Source: JAUIEH01 sp964483375
GTDB taxonomy: Bacteria > Pseudomonadota > Alphaproteobacteria > Caulobacterales > Maricaulaceae
Reading direction: 5' to 3'
NCBI GenBank assembly: GCA_964483375.1
Contig: CAZABJ010000018.1
Location: 1 to 44,732, forward strand
Length of the DNA: 44,732 nucleotides
Made by a program: the position numbers and the translations under genes. Each line of letters begins with the position of its first letter. Position 1 is the first letter of the stretch. Below the pieces are notes generated by a model. The model was not told where the DNA came from, did no database searches, and saw nothing but the letters and a program-made list of their open reading frames with translations. Positions 1 through 8,246 of this stretch are shown piece after piece.

Positions 1-699
1 ATAGGGTAGGGCGGCGTGGTGTTTGCCCGGCGCGACCTTGCGCGGCGCGGGCAGCAGCGCAGCGAGATTGTCGCGCCAGGCGGCGGGATTGGGCGCGGGT
101 CGTAAACCACGAGCGATGGCGCTCGCGAAAACCCGTTCCATGCGCCCTCTCAGACGCGACGCGGTTTCGGTTTTTGTTTTCCAAATCGGCTGCAGGACGT
201 GAAGAACGTCTTCGGTTGTAATCTCGCTCACTGGCCTGTCGCCGATGAACGCGCACGCCCAGGCCAACGTGCTTTTCCATTGCGCGGCATGTTTGGGGTT
301 ACGCCAGGCGCTCGCATGCGCGGACAGGTATTCCTCGCACATGTCGCGGAATGCAACGCGCCGAGCAGCGTCAGCCGCCGCCTTGGCCTGATCGGCTTCA
401 ATCGCCGCGTCGCGCGCTTTAAAGGGGTCAACGCCCCTCTTAGCAAGACTGCGCATGTCCGCGGCGATGTCACGCGCGGCGGCGAGCGATACGGTGGGAT
501 AGCCGCCGAGCCCGCCTTCTTTCACCCCCAGGCCCTTGACTGTCACACGCAAGGTCCAGCGGCGCGAAACGGCCATTGTGTCATCGCCCGACGAGCGGTT
601 CTCGACGCGCAAGCGCAGCCCCCCGCCGTCAATCAAAACGCCCGGCGTCTTTCGTTGCCGGATTTCTCGGTCGGTCAGCGGTCTGGCTCGTTTCGGCAT
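1..699 (-). CDS. Tyrosine recombinase/integrase, P4 type, N-terminal part
   Basis: The minus-strand frame from the ATG at 699 stays open for 233 codons to the window edge. The start reads MPKRARPLTDREIRQRKTPG, typical of the DUF4102 arm-binding domain of P4-family phage/island integrases. A SAM-like core-binding segment follows, with FRDMCEEYLSAHASAW about residue 118 and a WACAFIGDRPVSEITTEDV stretch. The last visible residues, HHAALPY, are the family's usual lead-in to the catalytic domain. The catalytic Arg/His/Tyr residues lie outside the window, so activity cannot be judged. Such enzymes integrate islands, often at tRNA genes, but I see no tRNA next to the start. Its presence next to the phototrophy cassette suggests a mobile or formerly mobile neighbourhood. 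Family identity is firm; which element it moves is unknown. Confidence 0.88.
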   Translation of the reverse strand, partial: MPKRARPLTDREIRQRKTPGVLIDGGGLRLRVENRSSGDDTMAVSRRWTLRVTVKGLGVKEGGLGGYPTVSLAAARDIAADMRSLAKRGVDPFKARDAAIEADQAKAAADAARRVAFRDMCEEYLSAHASAWRNPKHAAQWKSTLAWACAFIGDRPVSEITTEDVLHVLQPIWKTKTETASRLRGRMERVFASAIARGLRPAPNPAAWRDNLAALLPAPRKVAPGKHHAALPY

Positions 700-1075
700 A
701 TCGCGCCCCCATTAACGCCCCCAAAAAATCACGACTGGCTATGAACGGCAATAGTCGCCCCTGAACGCAGTAACGCAAAAACAATTGATTTATCAACATT
801 ATAAAAAGATTGTCAGAATGGTTCTGGACGATTTCGAACGGCCTTGAACGCGGTAGAATGGCGGTCACCCTCACCGCCACTCAGACCGGCAGGTCTCGTC
901 TCATTCCATGAACTGGCAATTTCTTCCGCAAGTTTCCGGGGCTTGCGAAGCCGTGTCTGGAACCGAGACTCGTCCAACGGGCCCCAATACCCCCGAAAAC
1001 CCCGAAAGTCTCAAACCGCCAAGTTCGTCGGTCCGAGTACTCACCCTGACAGCACCACTTTCGGCGATGCGGTGA
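700..1075. other. Non-coding gap with AT-rich integrase upstream region and a repeat copy
   Basis: No convincing gene lies here. Positions 770-815 are much more AT-rich than the surroundings. On the minus strand they contain an exact TATAAT (798-803), a possible integrase -10 box, but no good -35 at the right distance. Positions 815-880 are a diverged copy of the 5' end of the small ORF at 13276-13512. Positions 881-1075 show nothing I can identify, and no tRNA was found. Confidence 0.55.
815..880 (-). repeat. Diverged direct repeat, left copy (partner 13447-13512)
   Basis: About 65 bases align without gaps to 13447-13512 at roughly 80% identity by eye. Read on the minus strand from a GTG at 880 it encodes MAVRVTAILPRSRPFEIVQN, against MAVRASAMAPRSWPYDVVQN in the right copy. 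Homology stops abruptly near 818, exactly where the AT-rich region in front of the integrase begins. Only the 5' end of the small gene is present, so it is either a truncated gene copy or a short dispersed repeat. Both copies face the same way and bracket the rhodopsin and MacAB block. Confidence 0.6.
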
Positions 1076-2101
1076 CTATACGGCGTCTATCGGCGCCTGT
1101 TTCAGGGCTTCAAGATTAGCCGAGCCGGTCGCAAAACAGGCGAGGCGGAGCCCGTCGATCACTGTTTCGAAGTGCGCAATGACCTCGTCGACGCTCTGCG
1201 TTGAGCTGCGAAACACCGCGCCGGCTTGGCCGACAAGGTCGGCGCCCAGCCTCACCGCTTTGGCGGCATCCAGCCCGCTGCGAACGCCACCGGACCCGAC
1301 GACCGGCGTGTCCGGGCACGCAAGGTGGGCTGCCGCAATCGCCTGTGCTGTCGGAATGCCCCAGTCGCGATAGGTATCGGCTAGCCGACGCGTTTTTGGA
1401 TCATCGCTGAGCGCGCCTTCGACCGCGCTCCAGCTGGTCCCGCCAGCCCCTGCGACATCGATTGCGGCGACGCCGAGATCCGCCAGCTGCCGTGCGATCG
1501 CCGCGGACAGGCCAAAGCCGACTTCCTTTACAATCACGGGCACATCGAGCGCCTCGCAAGCATGGCCGATCTTCGCGCGCAGGCCCGTCCAGTCGCGATC
1601 GCCGTTTTTCTGCAAAGCTTCCTGAAGCGGGTTGAGGTGCAGGATCAATGCGTTCGCATTAATCATCTCAACGGCGCGCTGAAGCTCTTCGATGCCGTAG
1701 CCCTTGTTGAGCTGCGCTGCGCCGATGTTGGCGAATATCGGGATGGAGGGCGCGCGCTGCCGCAAGCGCCGGTCTAGGCCGTGACTATCACCGGTTTCCA
1801 GCGCCACACGTTGCGATCCGACGGCCAGCGCAATTCCCAAGGTCTCCGCCGCTTCTGCAAGAATAGCGTTGATCTCTTGGGCACGCGCCGGACCGCCGGT
1901 CATCGAGCTGATGAGGAGGGGAGCCTTCAGCTCGAATCCCAGGAAACGGGTTGTGAGGTCGATATCATCGAGATGCAGCTCCGGCAGGGCGCAATGCTCG
2001 AACCGGATGCGTTCGAAGCCGGTCGTAACGCGATAGGCGTTGACTGTGCCGGATAGAACGGCGTCGACATGACGGTTCTTGCGATCGACGATCTCATTCA
2101 T
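1076..2101 (-). CDS. fni: Type 2 isopentenyl-diphosphate delta-isomerase
   Basis: This FMN- and NADPH-dependent cytoplasmic enzyme interconverts IPP and DMAPP, balancing the C5 units that CrtE condenses. The 341-residue product has the type 2 signature: MNEIVDRKNRHVDAVLSG at the N-terminus, LISSMTGG near residue 65, AVGSQR, an IVKEVGFG strand motif and GSGGVRSGLDAAKA near the C-terminus, all part of the FMN-binding barrel. Length matches the family (about 340-350). It is the last gene of the minus-strand phototrophy operon and overlaps the end of blh by 8 bases. Type 2 isomerases are frequent in rhodopsin/carotenoid cassettes. It is unrelated to the Nudix type 1 enzyme. Function is confident. 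Confidence 0.93.
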   Translation of the reverse strand: MNEIVDRKNRHVDAVLSGTVNAYRVTTGFERIRFEHCALPELHLDDIDLTTRFLGFELKAPLLISSMTGGPARAQEINAILAEAAETLGIALAVGSQRVALETGDSHGLDRRLRQRAPSIPIFANIGAAQLNKGYGIEELQRAVEMINANALILHLNPLQEALQKNGDRDWTGLRAKIGHACEALDVPVIVKEVGFGLSAAIARQLADLGVAAIDVAGAGGTSWSAVEGALSDDPKTRRLADTYRDWGIPTAQAIAAAHLACPDTPVVGSGGVRSGLDAAKAVRLGADLVGQAGAVFRSSTQSVDEVIAHFETVIDGLRLACFATGSANLEALKQAPIDAV

Positions 2102-2969
2102 GGGGGCGTCTTTCTGCGTATTCCAAGACGAGCATGTGCGGAACAGTCAGCGCCGCGAGCCCGACGAAAATGAGCCGGAGCAAAGCCTCGTCCAGGGCGA
2201 TTTCGGCGGCGCGGAGGCCGAGAAAACCGCCGCCGAGCAGTACGAGCGCCCCGGCCGTGTAGGCGACGGCATAGAGCGCGAGCCGGCTTAGTCTAACCGT
2301 CGCGGATAGCGATTTCACATGCTCCAAAAGGTGTCGCGGGCTGTGCAGGGCGCAGAAATAGACCAAGAAAAAGACGAGCGGCGGTAAGAGCAGGGCGGCC
2401 AAGAGGGCGACCCCCATTTCAACGACGGGCCGCCATTCGATCGGCCGGGCGACGATAGAGAGCGTAATGCTGGCCAAAACCGCTGGGCCGGCGATGAGCT
2501 GTTGGGTAAGGACGAGCTGCGTGCCGCCCGGCCCAGCCAACGCTCTGTAGATCTCTGTAACTACGGCGCCGTGAAGAAGTGTTGGCAAGGATAGAAGTGC
2601 CAAACCCGTCGCCAGGCGTGCGACAACAGCCTCCCGGTCAAACCAGTCACCTGCGAAGTGCCAGGCCGATATAAGCAAGAAGCCCGCAAGCGCGATCGCA
2701 GGTACAAGCAGCCAGATTGCGACGGTCAGCGCCGCGATCGCAATGTATGCGGTGTTGAAGGCGATGAAGCCAAGCGGCCCCGTCCATAGTTCGGCGCGCT
2801 GTGCAATCAGCGGATCAAGCGCGCCGTGCGGGAGGCCGAACAGCGATACGCCGATCAACAGCGCGATCAAAAGCGGGAGTGCCGGCAGATCTACGGAAGC
2901 GGCCAAAAACACTCCGGCGAGAATAGCCGCGGTGGTGAACAGGAGCGTCTCGGGCGGAAGGCGCGTCAT
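2094..2969 (-). CDS. blh: Brp/Blh beta-carotene 15,15'-dioxygenase (retinal-forming)
   Basis: An integral-membrane, iron-dependent oxygenase that splits beta-carotene into two retinals, the chromophore of the rhodopsin encoded at the front of this operon. The protein is almost wholly hydrophobic, with multiple membrane helices. It carries the histidine motifs expected for Fe binding: GLPHGALDP, SAWHFAGDW, ALHSPRHLLEH and VPHMLVLEYAE. I chose the ATG at 2969 (MTRLPPETLL) because it overlaps the crtY stop as ATGA; an upstream in-frame start at 3002 would add 11 residues inside crtY. That gives about 291 residues, normal for Blh. It overlaps fni by 8 bases, implying translational coupling. Presence together with the opsin strongly supports retinal synthesis as its job. 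Confidence 0.93.
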   Translation of the reverse strand: MTRLPPETLLFTTAAILAGVFLAASVDLPALPLLIALLIGVSLFGLPHGALDPLIAQRAELWTGPLGFIAFNTAYIAIAALTVAIWLLVPAIALAGFLLISAWHFAGDWFDREAVVARLATGLALLSLPTLLHGAVVTEIYRALAGPGGTQLVLTQQLIAGPAVLASITLSIVARPIEWRPVVEMGVALLAALLLPPLVFFLVYFCALHSPRHLLEHVKSLSATVRLSRLALYAVAYTAGALVLLGGGFLGLRAAEIALDEALLRLIFVGLAALTVPHMLVLEYAERRPHE

Positions 2970-4123
2970 GCGGCCAGCTCTCGAGCGCGAAGCGTTGCCC
3001 AAGCGGCTTTAAGAAACGGCACCGGGGGTAGGGCGGTTACAACGTTCATTTTGTCGCCGACTGTCGCCGCATCGCTCATGAAGCGTACGAAGGCGTCTGG
3101 GCTTAGACGCTTGGCCATCGCCATAAAGAAATCGGCCCCGCGTTCCGGGTGCGCGCGTAGCGCGTGAAGAAAGATGCGGTCCATGAGTGCGCGAATTTTC
3201 GGTTCAGGCGGATGACCAATTACTCCGTGACCTGACGCGATTGAGGCCGCGCACTTATCTGCCCAAGTCTGGATACGTTGGAATGCATAACCCGACGCCG
3301 GTCGAAGCGCGCCGCCTGGGAGGCCCGCGAATACATGTTGCGGACCAGCTGGTTTCGGGACCGAATGCGTCAATCCCATCGGCAACACGCCGGCCTCGGT
3401 ACGTATGACCTCCGTCTCGCTACCTTGCAGCCGGCTGATCTCCGCGGTCAGCTGATCATTGAGGGTCTTCGGATCGATGCGGCGCTTGGCGAAGCGCGTG
3501 ACTTCGATCAGGGAGCGGCCCGGTGCGAGAGGCAGGACATAGAGAAAGTTGAATCCGTCGGCATCGCTGGCCATCGCTTCCATCAATCCCGCAATTTCGG
3601 CGTCTTCCGGTCGCATGCGCGGGTGCGTGACCTCAGCACCGAGGAAGCATTGATAAAGCAGGGCGGGGCTGTCGGGCGGTAACGGACGCGTGTCGATGAC
3701 CGCATTCGCGCTCAGCGCGCCTTGATCGGTCTCAATCCGATATTGGTTGGCGAGTTTGGAGACGCTGTGGGCGCGTGTGCCGGTTTCCAGGTGGACTCCA
3801 GCATGCCTTCCGATCTGCTCGCGTGCGTCGTCATAGAAATCCAGACTTCTGACATACTGGTAGCGAAGCCCCGCACGCTCGTGGGTGGCCGATCCGCCAG
3901 ATTGCGTTGAGAAGCGCCAGCGCGGCCAGGCGTGTGCAACCATATGGGAATTGGCATGCGTCAGACCGGCCCAGAAACACCAGCTCCGGTCATCGGTGTA
4001 AGTCTCGCGCGGCTCGAGGACGACCACGCTGTCCGCGACCGGGGAAGTCGCAAGGCGCCGGGCAAGCGACAGGCCGGCACAACCACCACCCAGGATCGCG
4101 ATATCCGCATCGGGCCTAGCCAT
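2966..4123 (-). CDS. crtY: Lycopene beta-cyclase
   Basis: Converts lycopene to beta-carotene, the substrate of Blh; a flavoprotein acting at the membrane. The product has the dinucleotide-binding motif DIAILGGGCAGLSLARRL at the N-terminus and the cyclase-typical ETYTDDRSWCFW near residue 60. A GLPGGALRPASGYAF segment in the C-terminal half is characteristic of CrtY-type cyclases. The ATG at 4123 (MARPDADIAILGGG) puts the Rossmann motif at the usual position and overlaps the crtB stop by 8 bases. The longer frame from 4174 would add 17 unlikely residues. About 385 residues, normal. It belongs to the bacterial CrtY family, not CrtL or the heterodimeric type. Confidence 0.93.
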   Translation of the reverse strand: MARPDADIAILGGGCAGLSLARRLATSPVADSVVVLEPRETYTDDRSWCFWAGLTHANSHMVAHAWPRWRFSTQSGGSATHERAGLRYQYVRSLDFYDDAREQIGRHAGVHLETGTRAHSVSKLANQYRIETDQGALSANAVIDTRPLPPDSPALLYQCFLGAEVTHPRMRPEDAEIAGLMEAMASDADGFNFLYVLPLAPGRSLIEVTRFAKRRIDPKTLNDQLTAEISRLQGSETEVIRTEAGVLPMGLTHSVPKPAGPQHVFAGLPGGALRPASGYAFQRIQTWADKCAASIASGHGVIGHPPEPKIRALMDRIFLHALRAHPERGADFFMAMAKRLSPDAFVRFMSDAATVGDKMNVVTALPPVPFLKAAWATLRARELAA

Positions 4124-5057
4124 CTTCACCGCCGCGAAAGAGGGCGCGAAGCGATCCATGCAGGTTGGTTTCATGGCGAGAAGCGAGACGCTTTAGTTGG
4201 TCTGTTGCGAAGAATGCCCGCGCAGCATCGAGTGCGATCGCAATCTTCTTTGGACCTGTGACGTGGGCCCGGCGGTCCCAGCTCCGATAATCGTACGCAG
4301 CGATATTATCGCCGATCGCGCCGTAGACACGGCTCGCGACCAGGATTGCGAGGCGGGCCCGGGGTGGAAGGGAGTGCAGGCCGGCTTCACCGCTTGCGTA
4401 GTAGCGATCAGCAAGTCGCAAAAGGCGTTCTGTCGCCGCCTGGAGCGTGATCTGCAAACCCGGTGACGGCGCCGCGATTGCCGACGCAGCGGCATCGTCA
4501 ACCCAAGGGGCCGGGAGATAGCGACGCCCCATGCGCGCATCCTCACCAACATCCCGGGCGATATTCGTCAACTGCATCGCGATGCCGAGATCGATCGCAT
4601 GCGGCATGGCCTCGGCTTGGTGGGTGTCGAGCACGGCACACATCATGAGGCCGACCGTACCGGCCACCCGATAGGCATAACGAACGAGCTCGGCTTGTGA
4701 GGTGAGAGCGACCTCTTTGAGGTCTTGCTGTAGCCCGTCGATGAGGTGCAGAGCCGGCTCGAGCCGCATGCGCGTTTCAGACGCCAGTATGATGAAATCC
4801 ATGACGACCGGATCGCTGGAATAACCCGCGTTCAGTGCGAACCGCGTCGCATCCAGCGCCGCAATGGCTTCGTCCGGATCGGTTGCCTCGTCCGCGAGAT
4901 CATCGAGGTGGCGGCAGAACGCATAGAGCCGCGCGCCGCGTTCTGAATGGCGCTTGCCGAGGAGATGGCTGGCGAAGTGAAAGGAGCGGCCGTGTGTCTT
5001 CAGCACCTGGCGTGCGGGAATGGCCGCTGAGGCCGGGATGGCAAGGTCTGCCGTCAT
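4116..5057 (-). CDS. crtB: Phytoene synthase
   Basis: Joins two geranylgeranyl diphosphates head-to-head to phytoene, the first committed carotenoid step. It is a trans-isoprenyl synthase of the squalene/phytoene class. Visible motifs: the first Asp-rich helix CRHLDDLADEATD near residue 45 and the second, NIARDVGEDARMGRRYLP, in the middle, which bind Mg-diphosphate. The ATG at 5057 (MTADLAIPAS) overlaps the crtI stop as ATGA and is preferred over the in-frame start at 5075. About 313 residues, as usual. It lies between crtI and crtY in a tightly overlapped operon. Confidence 0.93.
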   Translation of the reverse strand: MTADLAIPASAAIPARQVLKTHGRSFHFASHLLGKRHSERGARLYAFCRHLDDLADEATDPDEAIAALDATRFALNAGYSSDPVVMDFIILASETRMRLEPALHLIDGLQQDLKEVALTSQAELVRYAYRVAGTVGLMMCAVLDTHQAEAMPHAIDLGIAMQLTNIARDVGEDARMGRRYLPAPWVDDAAASAIAAPSPGLQITLQAATERLLRLADRYYASGEAGLHSLPPRARLAILVASRVYGAIGDNIAAYDYRSWDRRAHVTGPKKIAIALDAARAFFATDQLKRLASRHETNLHGSLRALFRGGEDG

Positions 5058-6562
5058 TCTGCCGCCACGGGACAACGTTCGGCGGGAAGTCCAGCTGCCG
5101 CCGGCAAAATGTGCTCAAGCACTTTGGCGGACGAAATCACCCCAGGTAATCCAGCGCCCGGGTGTGCGCCCGCACCGACAAGATAAAGCCCCTCGGGGCC
5201 TTCCGCCTTGTTGTGGAAGCGGAACCAGGCCGACTGTGAGAAGACCGGCGCAATGGAGAAGCCGGCGCCTGCGGGCGACAAGTAGTCTTGCTCGAAATCA
5301 AGCGGTGTCATGTAGAAGTCTTCGCGGATCGAGGTCTTCAGGCCGGGCAAGATCGATTGATCAAGAGCCTCGACGACACGCTCTTGAAGCCGCGGCGCTT
5401 CAACCTCCCAATCGATATCGGCATGGAGATTGGGAACCGGAACGAGGGCGTAAAAACTGTCATGGCCCGGCGGCGCGAAACTTGGATCGGTCGCGGTTGG
5501 GCGGTGAAGGTATATCGAGAAATCGTCGGCCAGCGTCTTCTTGTGGAAGATGTCCGCGAGCAATGACTTGTAGCGTGGGCCCAGCCAGATCGTGTGGTGG
5601 GCGATGTCCGAGTACTGCCGATCCGTTCCAAAGAACAGAACGAAGAGACCCATGGATTGCTTGTGATGGCGGGCCTTGAGCCGCGCCGAGGTTTTCACCG
5701 AGCTCGCAGGCAGCATCTTCGAGTAGAGGTGCACAGGATCGGCGTTCGAGATCGCGGCGTCGGCGGCCACGTGCTGTCCGTCCTCGGTGCGGACGCCAGT
5801 CACGCGGTCGTCTTCAACATCAATTCCGCTAACCGTCGTGTTGAGCCGGATCTGGATGCCTTGCTCGCGCATCAGCCGTTCGAACGCATCAACCAGCGCG
5901 CCGGTTCCGCCCATAGCGAAGTGAACGCCGTGCGCTCGCTCCAGGAAGTGGATGAGCGCGTAAATGCTGGTCGTGTCGAACGGATTGCCACCGACCAAAA
6001 GCGGCTGGATCGAGAAGGCCTGACGGATCTTGTCATGTTTGATGTGTTTGGAGACGAGATCCCAAACCGATCTGTAGGCGCCGAGCTGTAGGAGATTGGG
6101 CACTTGGCCCATCATCGAGCCGAACTCGTGGAACGGGCGGTCTGAGAGCGTTTCAAAACCGACCTTGTATATCGCGTGCGAGGCCTCCAGAAGGCGGTCA
6201 TAGCCGTCCGCATCTTCAGGGCTGAAACGCGCGATTTCCCGCTTGGTGTCTTCCGCGGTGCCGCCATAGTCGAAGGTCGTTCCGTCCATGTAGCGGAAGC
6301 GGTACCAAGGCGCCAGAAGGCGCAGGTCGGCATAGTCGGACAGGTTCTTGCCGAAGAGCGCAAACAGTTCTTCGAACAAGAACGGCGCGGTGAGAACGGT
6401 CGGCCCCGCGTCATGCCGGTAGCCGCCGCGTTCGAAGACTTGAGCCCGGCCGCCGAGGCGTGGGCAGCGATCGATCAGGGTCACATCGTAACCCTTAGCG
6501 CGCGCTCTAAGCGCTGCAGCGATCCCGCCGAACCCGCCGCCGATGACAATTGCGCGGCTCAT
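5054..6562 (-). CDS. crtI: Phytoene desaturase (lycopene-forming type)
   Basis: An FAD-dependent membrane-associated desaturase that introduces the double bonds turning phytoene into lycopene. The N-terminal FAD fingerprint is VIGGGFGGIAAALRARAKGY, followed by an RLGGRAQVF motif. The C-terminal YLVGAGAHPGAGLPGV motif near residue 465 is diagnostic for bacterial CrtI. Length of 502 residues matches the family. The gene starts inside the crtE stop (ATGA) and its own stop overlaps the crtB start. No second desaturase or ketolase is present in the cluster, so the operon should stop at beta-carotene and retinal. Confidence 0.95.
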   Translation of the reverse strand: MSRAIVIGGGFGGIAAALRARAKGYDVTLIDRCPRLGGRAQVFERGGYRHDAGPTVLTAPFLFEELFALFGKNLSDYADLRLLAPWYRFRYMDGTTFDYGGTAEDTKREIARFSPEDADGYDRLLEASHAIYKVGFETLSDRPFHEFGSMMGQVPNLLQLGAYRSVWDLVSKHIKHDKIRQAFSIQPLLVGGNPFDTTSIYALIHFLERAHGVHFAMGGTGALVDAFERLMREQGIQIRLNTTVSGIDVEDDRVTGVRTEDGQHVAADAAISNADPVHLYSKMLPASSVKTSARLKARHHKQSMGLFVLFFGTDRQYSDIAHHTIWLGPRYKSLLADIFHKKTLADDFSIYLHRPTATDPSFAPPGHDSFYALVPVPNLHADIDWEVEAPRLQERVVEALDQSILPGLKTSIREDFYMTPLDFEQDYLSPAGAGFSIAPVFSQSAWFRFHNKAEGPEGLYLVGAGAHPGAGLPGVISSAKVLEHILPAAAGLPAERCPVAAE

Positions 6563-7413
6563 GCGGGTAGCCCCTCGCGCACGCCAGCGCGGTGCAGCAG
6601 CATATCGATATAGCCGGAGACAATATCGGGGATGGTCGCGGGCAGGGATTGTGCGATGTCGGCCGCGCGATCGAGATGGGCCAATGCGCGATCGCGTACG
6701 GCGCGCTTGGGGTCGGCCGCGCCGGCGACGGACATAATCCTGACAGCGTTGACCTCACCGGCGATGGCATCTGCGTCGGCATCGGCGATGTCGTCGAGCA
6801 TTTGATAGCCGAGGGCGAAATTGTTGATAGCGCGCAGAGCGGTGCTGACCTGATCACCCGCTCCAGCCAAGCGAAGCGCAAGCTCAAGCGGGAGGCTCAA
6901 GAGCGGCCCGGATTTGCCGGCCGCGATCGCTTCGTACTCGGGAAGAGATAGGTTGGCGCGCTTGGCGCAATCGAGATCCTCGGATTGTCCGTGGATGGTA
7001 ATCGCGACCCGGGCATGCATGTGGGCGATCATGGGCGCAGCGGTTTCACCGAGCGTTGCGAGCGCCGCGTACGCCGCTGACAACAAGAGATCGCCGGCAC
7101 AGATCGCGGCGTCAGGTCCAAACTTTGCCCAGACTGCGGGCTGGCCGCGCCGTTCGGCATCCCGATCCTGAAGGTCATCGTGAATGAGGGACGCATTGTG
7201 AAGGAGTTCACACGCTGTCGCGATGGCGATCGCATCACGCTTTGGAAGGTCGAGTGCCCAACTTGCGTCAAGCGCCAGGCGGGCACGAACTCGACTTCCA
7301 CCGGAGCGAAGATGGTGTTCGACTGCGCTTTGAAGCACGCCGTCCGGGCTATCGCATAGCGCGAGCATGCGCCGTTCAACGTCTGCCAAGAGGGTGTCGA
7401 TCTGCTGTGGCAT
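6559..7413 (-). CDS. crtE: Geranylgeranyl diphosphate synthase (polyprenyl synthase)
   Basis: Builds C20 geranylgeranyl diphosphate for CrtB. The 284-residue protein has the first Asp-rich motif, SLIHDDLQDRDAERRGQPA near residue 75, and the second, GYQMLDDIADADADA near residue 200, the two Mg-diphosphate sites of trans-polyprenyl synthases. The neighbouring crtI and crtB genes indicate C20 rather than C15 product length; sequence alone would leave farnesyl diphosphate synthase possible. It is the first of the carotenoid genes and lies 74 bases downstream of the rhodopsin gene, separated by a hairpin. Confidence 0.9.
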   Translation of the reverse strand: MPQQIDTLLADVERRMLALCDSPDGVLQSAVEHHLRSGGSRVRARLALDASWALDLPKRDAIAIATACELLHNASLIHDDLQDRDAERRGQPAVWAKFGPDAAICAGDLLLSAAYAALATLGETAAPMIAHMHARVAITIHGQSEDLDCAKRANLSLPEYEAIAAGKSGPLLSLPLELALRLAGAGDQVSTALRAINNFALGYQMLDDIADADADAIAGEVNAVRIMSVAGAADPKRAVRDRALAHLDRAADIAQSLPATIPDIVSGYIDMLLHRAGVREGLPA

Positions 7414-7448
7414 GGCCCAACACCTAGATCAAACAGAACAGAAGGTCA

Positions 7449-7473
7449 GCGCCCCCCGCTAAGCGGGAGGCGC
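7449..7473 (-). terminator. GC-rich hairpin between rhodopsin and crtE, possible attenuator
   Basis: On the minus strand the first 40 bases after the rhodopsin stop contain an 11-bp stem with one mismatch (arms 7463-7473 and 7449-7459) and a 3-base loop. A pyrimidine-rich run with scattered T pairs follows but no clean T tract. This could terminate part of the transcripts, or protect the 3' end of the rhodopsin message, so that opsin is made in excess over the biosynthetic enzymes. The hairpin is seen; the attenuation role is inferred. Confidence 0.55.
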
Positions 7474-7487
7474 CACGAAGCGAACGG

Positions 7488-8246
7488 TTAGGCCGATGCG
7501 CCTTCTTCTTCGGACTTGCGGACGGCGATCATGTAGATCAGCACGCCGAAGCCAGCTTTCGCAACGATGTCGGCAATCGTGTAGCCGACCTCGATGATCG
7601 TTTGCGCGCCACCACCGTCGACGGGGAGGACAAACGGGGCGAAGTAGACGATCGGGTAGAAGAACCAGGCCAGAACGGTCACGTTCCGCGCCAGGCCCAC
7701 CAGGCTACGCACGCCCTCAGGCTGGTTCTGGATTGCTTTCCCAAGGCCCACATACAGCGTGTAGACGATGTAGAGGAATGGGATCATCGACAGTGCGCCC
7801 CACAGGAAGCGAGTGCCGTCAACGCCGCCCGAGACTTCGCCCGGGTAGCCGAGCAAGATCATCAGCGCAGCTGCGCCGCCGAGCGTGATCGACTTTGAGA
7901 CGGTCTCGGAGCGGGTCAGGCGCATCACGAGGATCAGCTCGATCAGCAGGAGCGGGACAGTGAGCAGCCAGTCAACGTAGCGGTACTCTTGGTTGAAGCG
8001 TTCGCCGGTTGCTTCGATCACGCCGTTGGTGACGGTGTAGGCGTCGCTCCAGCTCTCGAACATCCGAAAGTAGTGATAGAAAGCAATGAAGGTCACCAGT
8101 CCAGTGATCGTCAGCGCAGTCTTGTATGCGGGTGCGACTTGTGAGCGACCAAACCAAAAGAAAATGGTGGCGGCAGCCATAGTAGCGATAGTGAAAGAAA
8201 GGGCGTTGTAGACCAGATAATACTGATCCGCCGTGATGATTTCCAT
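7488..8246 (-). CDS. Proton-pumping rhodopsin, xanthorhodopsin-like
   Basis: A seven-helix light-driven proton pump of the inner membrane. In helix C the segment RYVDWLLTVPLLLIELILV holds the pump triad: D92 (proton acceptor), T96 and E103 (proton donor), the DTE pattern of outward H+ pumps. H58, which pairs with the acceptor in proteorhodopsins, is present. K230 in IADIVAKAGF is the retinal lysine. L100, at the spectral tuning site, predicts green rather than blue absorption. Helix E reads RFLWGALSMIP, with G150 at the place of bacteriorhodopsin Trp138 and xanthorhodopsin Gly156. The helix B-C loop (GERFNQEYRYVDW) also looks xanthorhodopsin-like. At 252 residues the length is normal. A GGGAG-type ribosome site precedes the ATG at 8246. 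It heads the operon making its chromophore. Confidence 0.95.
   Translation of the reverse strand: MEIITADQYYLVYNALSFTIATMAAATIFFWFGRSQVAPAYKTALTITGLVTFIAFYHYFRMFESWSDAYTVTNGVIEATGERFNQEYRYVDWLLTVPLLLIELILVMRLTRSETVSKSITLGGAAALMILLGYPGEVSGGVDGTRFLWGALSMIPFLYIVYTLYVGLGKAIQNQPEGVRSLVGLARNVTVLAWFFYPIVYFAPFVLPVDGGGAQTIIEVGYTIADIVAKAGFGVLIYMIAVRKSEEEGASA

Noticed and set aside
199..744. A plus-strand frame of 181 codons at the left edge.
   Set aside because: It is antisense to the integrase, whose protein motifs are clear.
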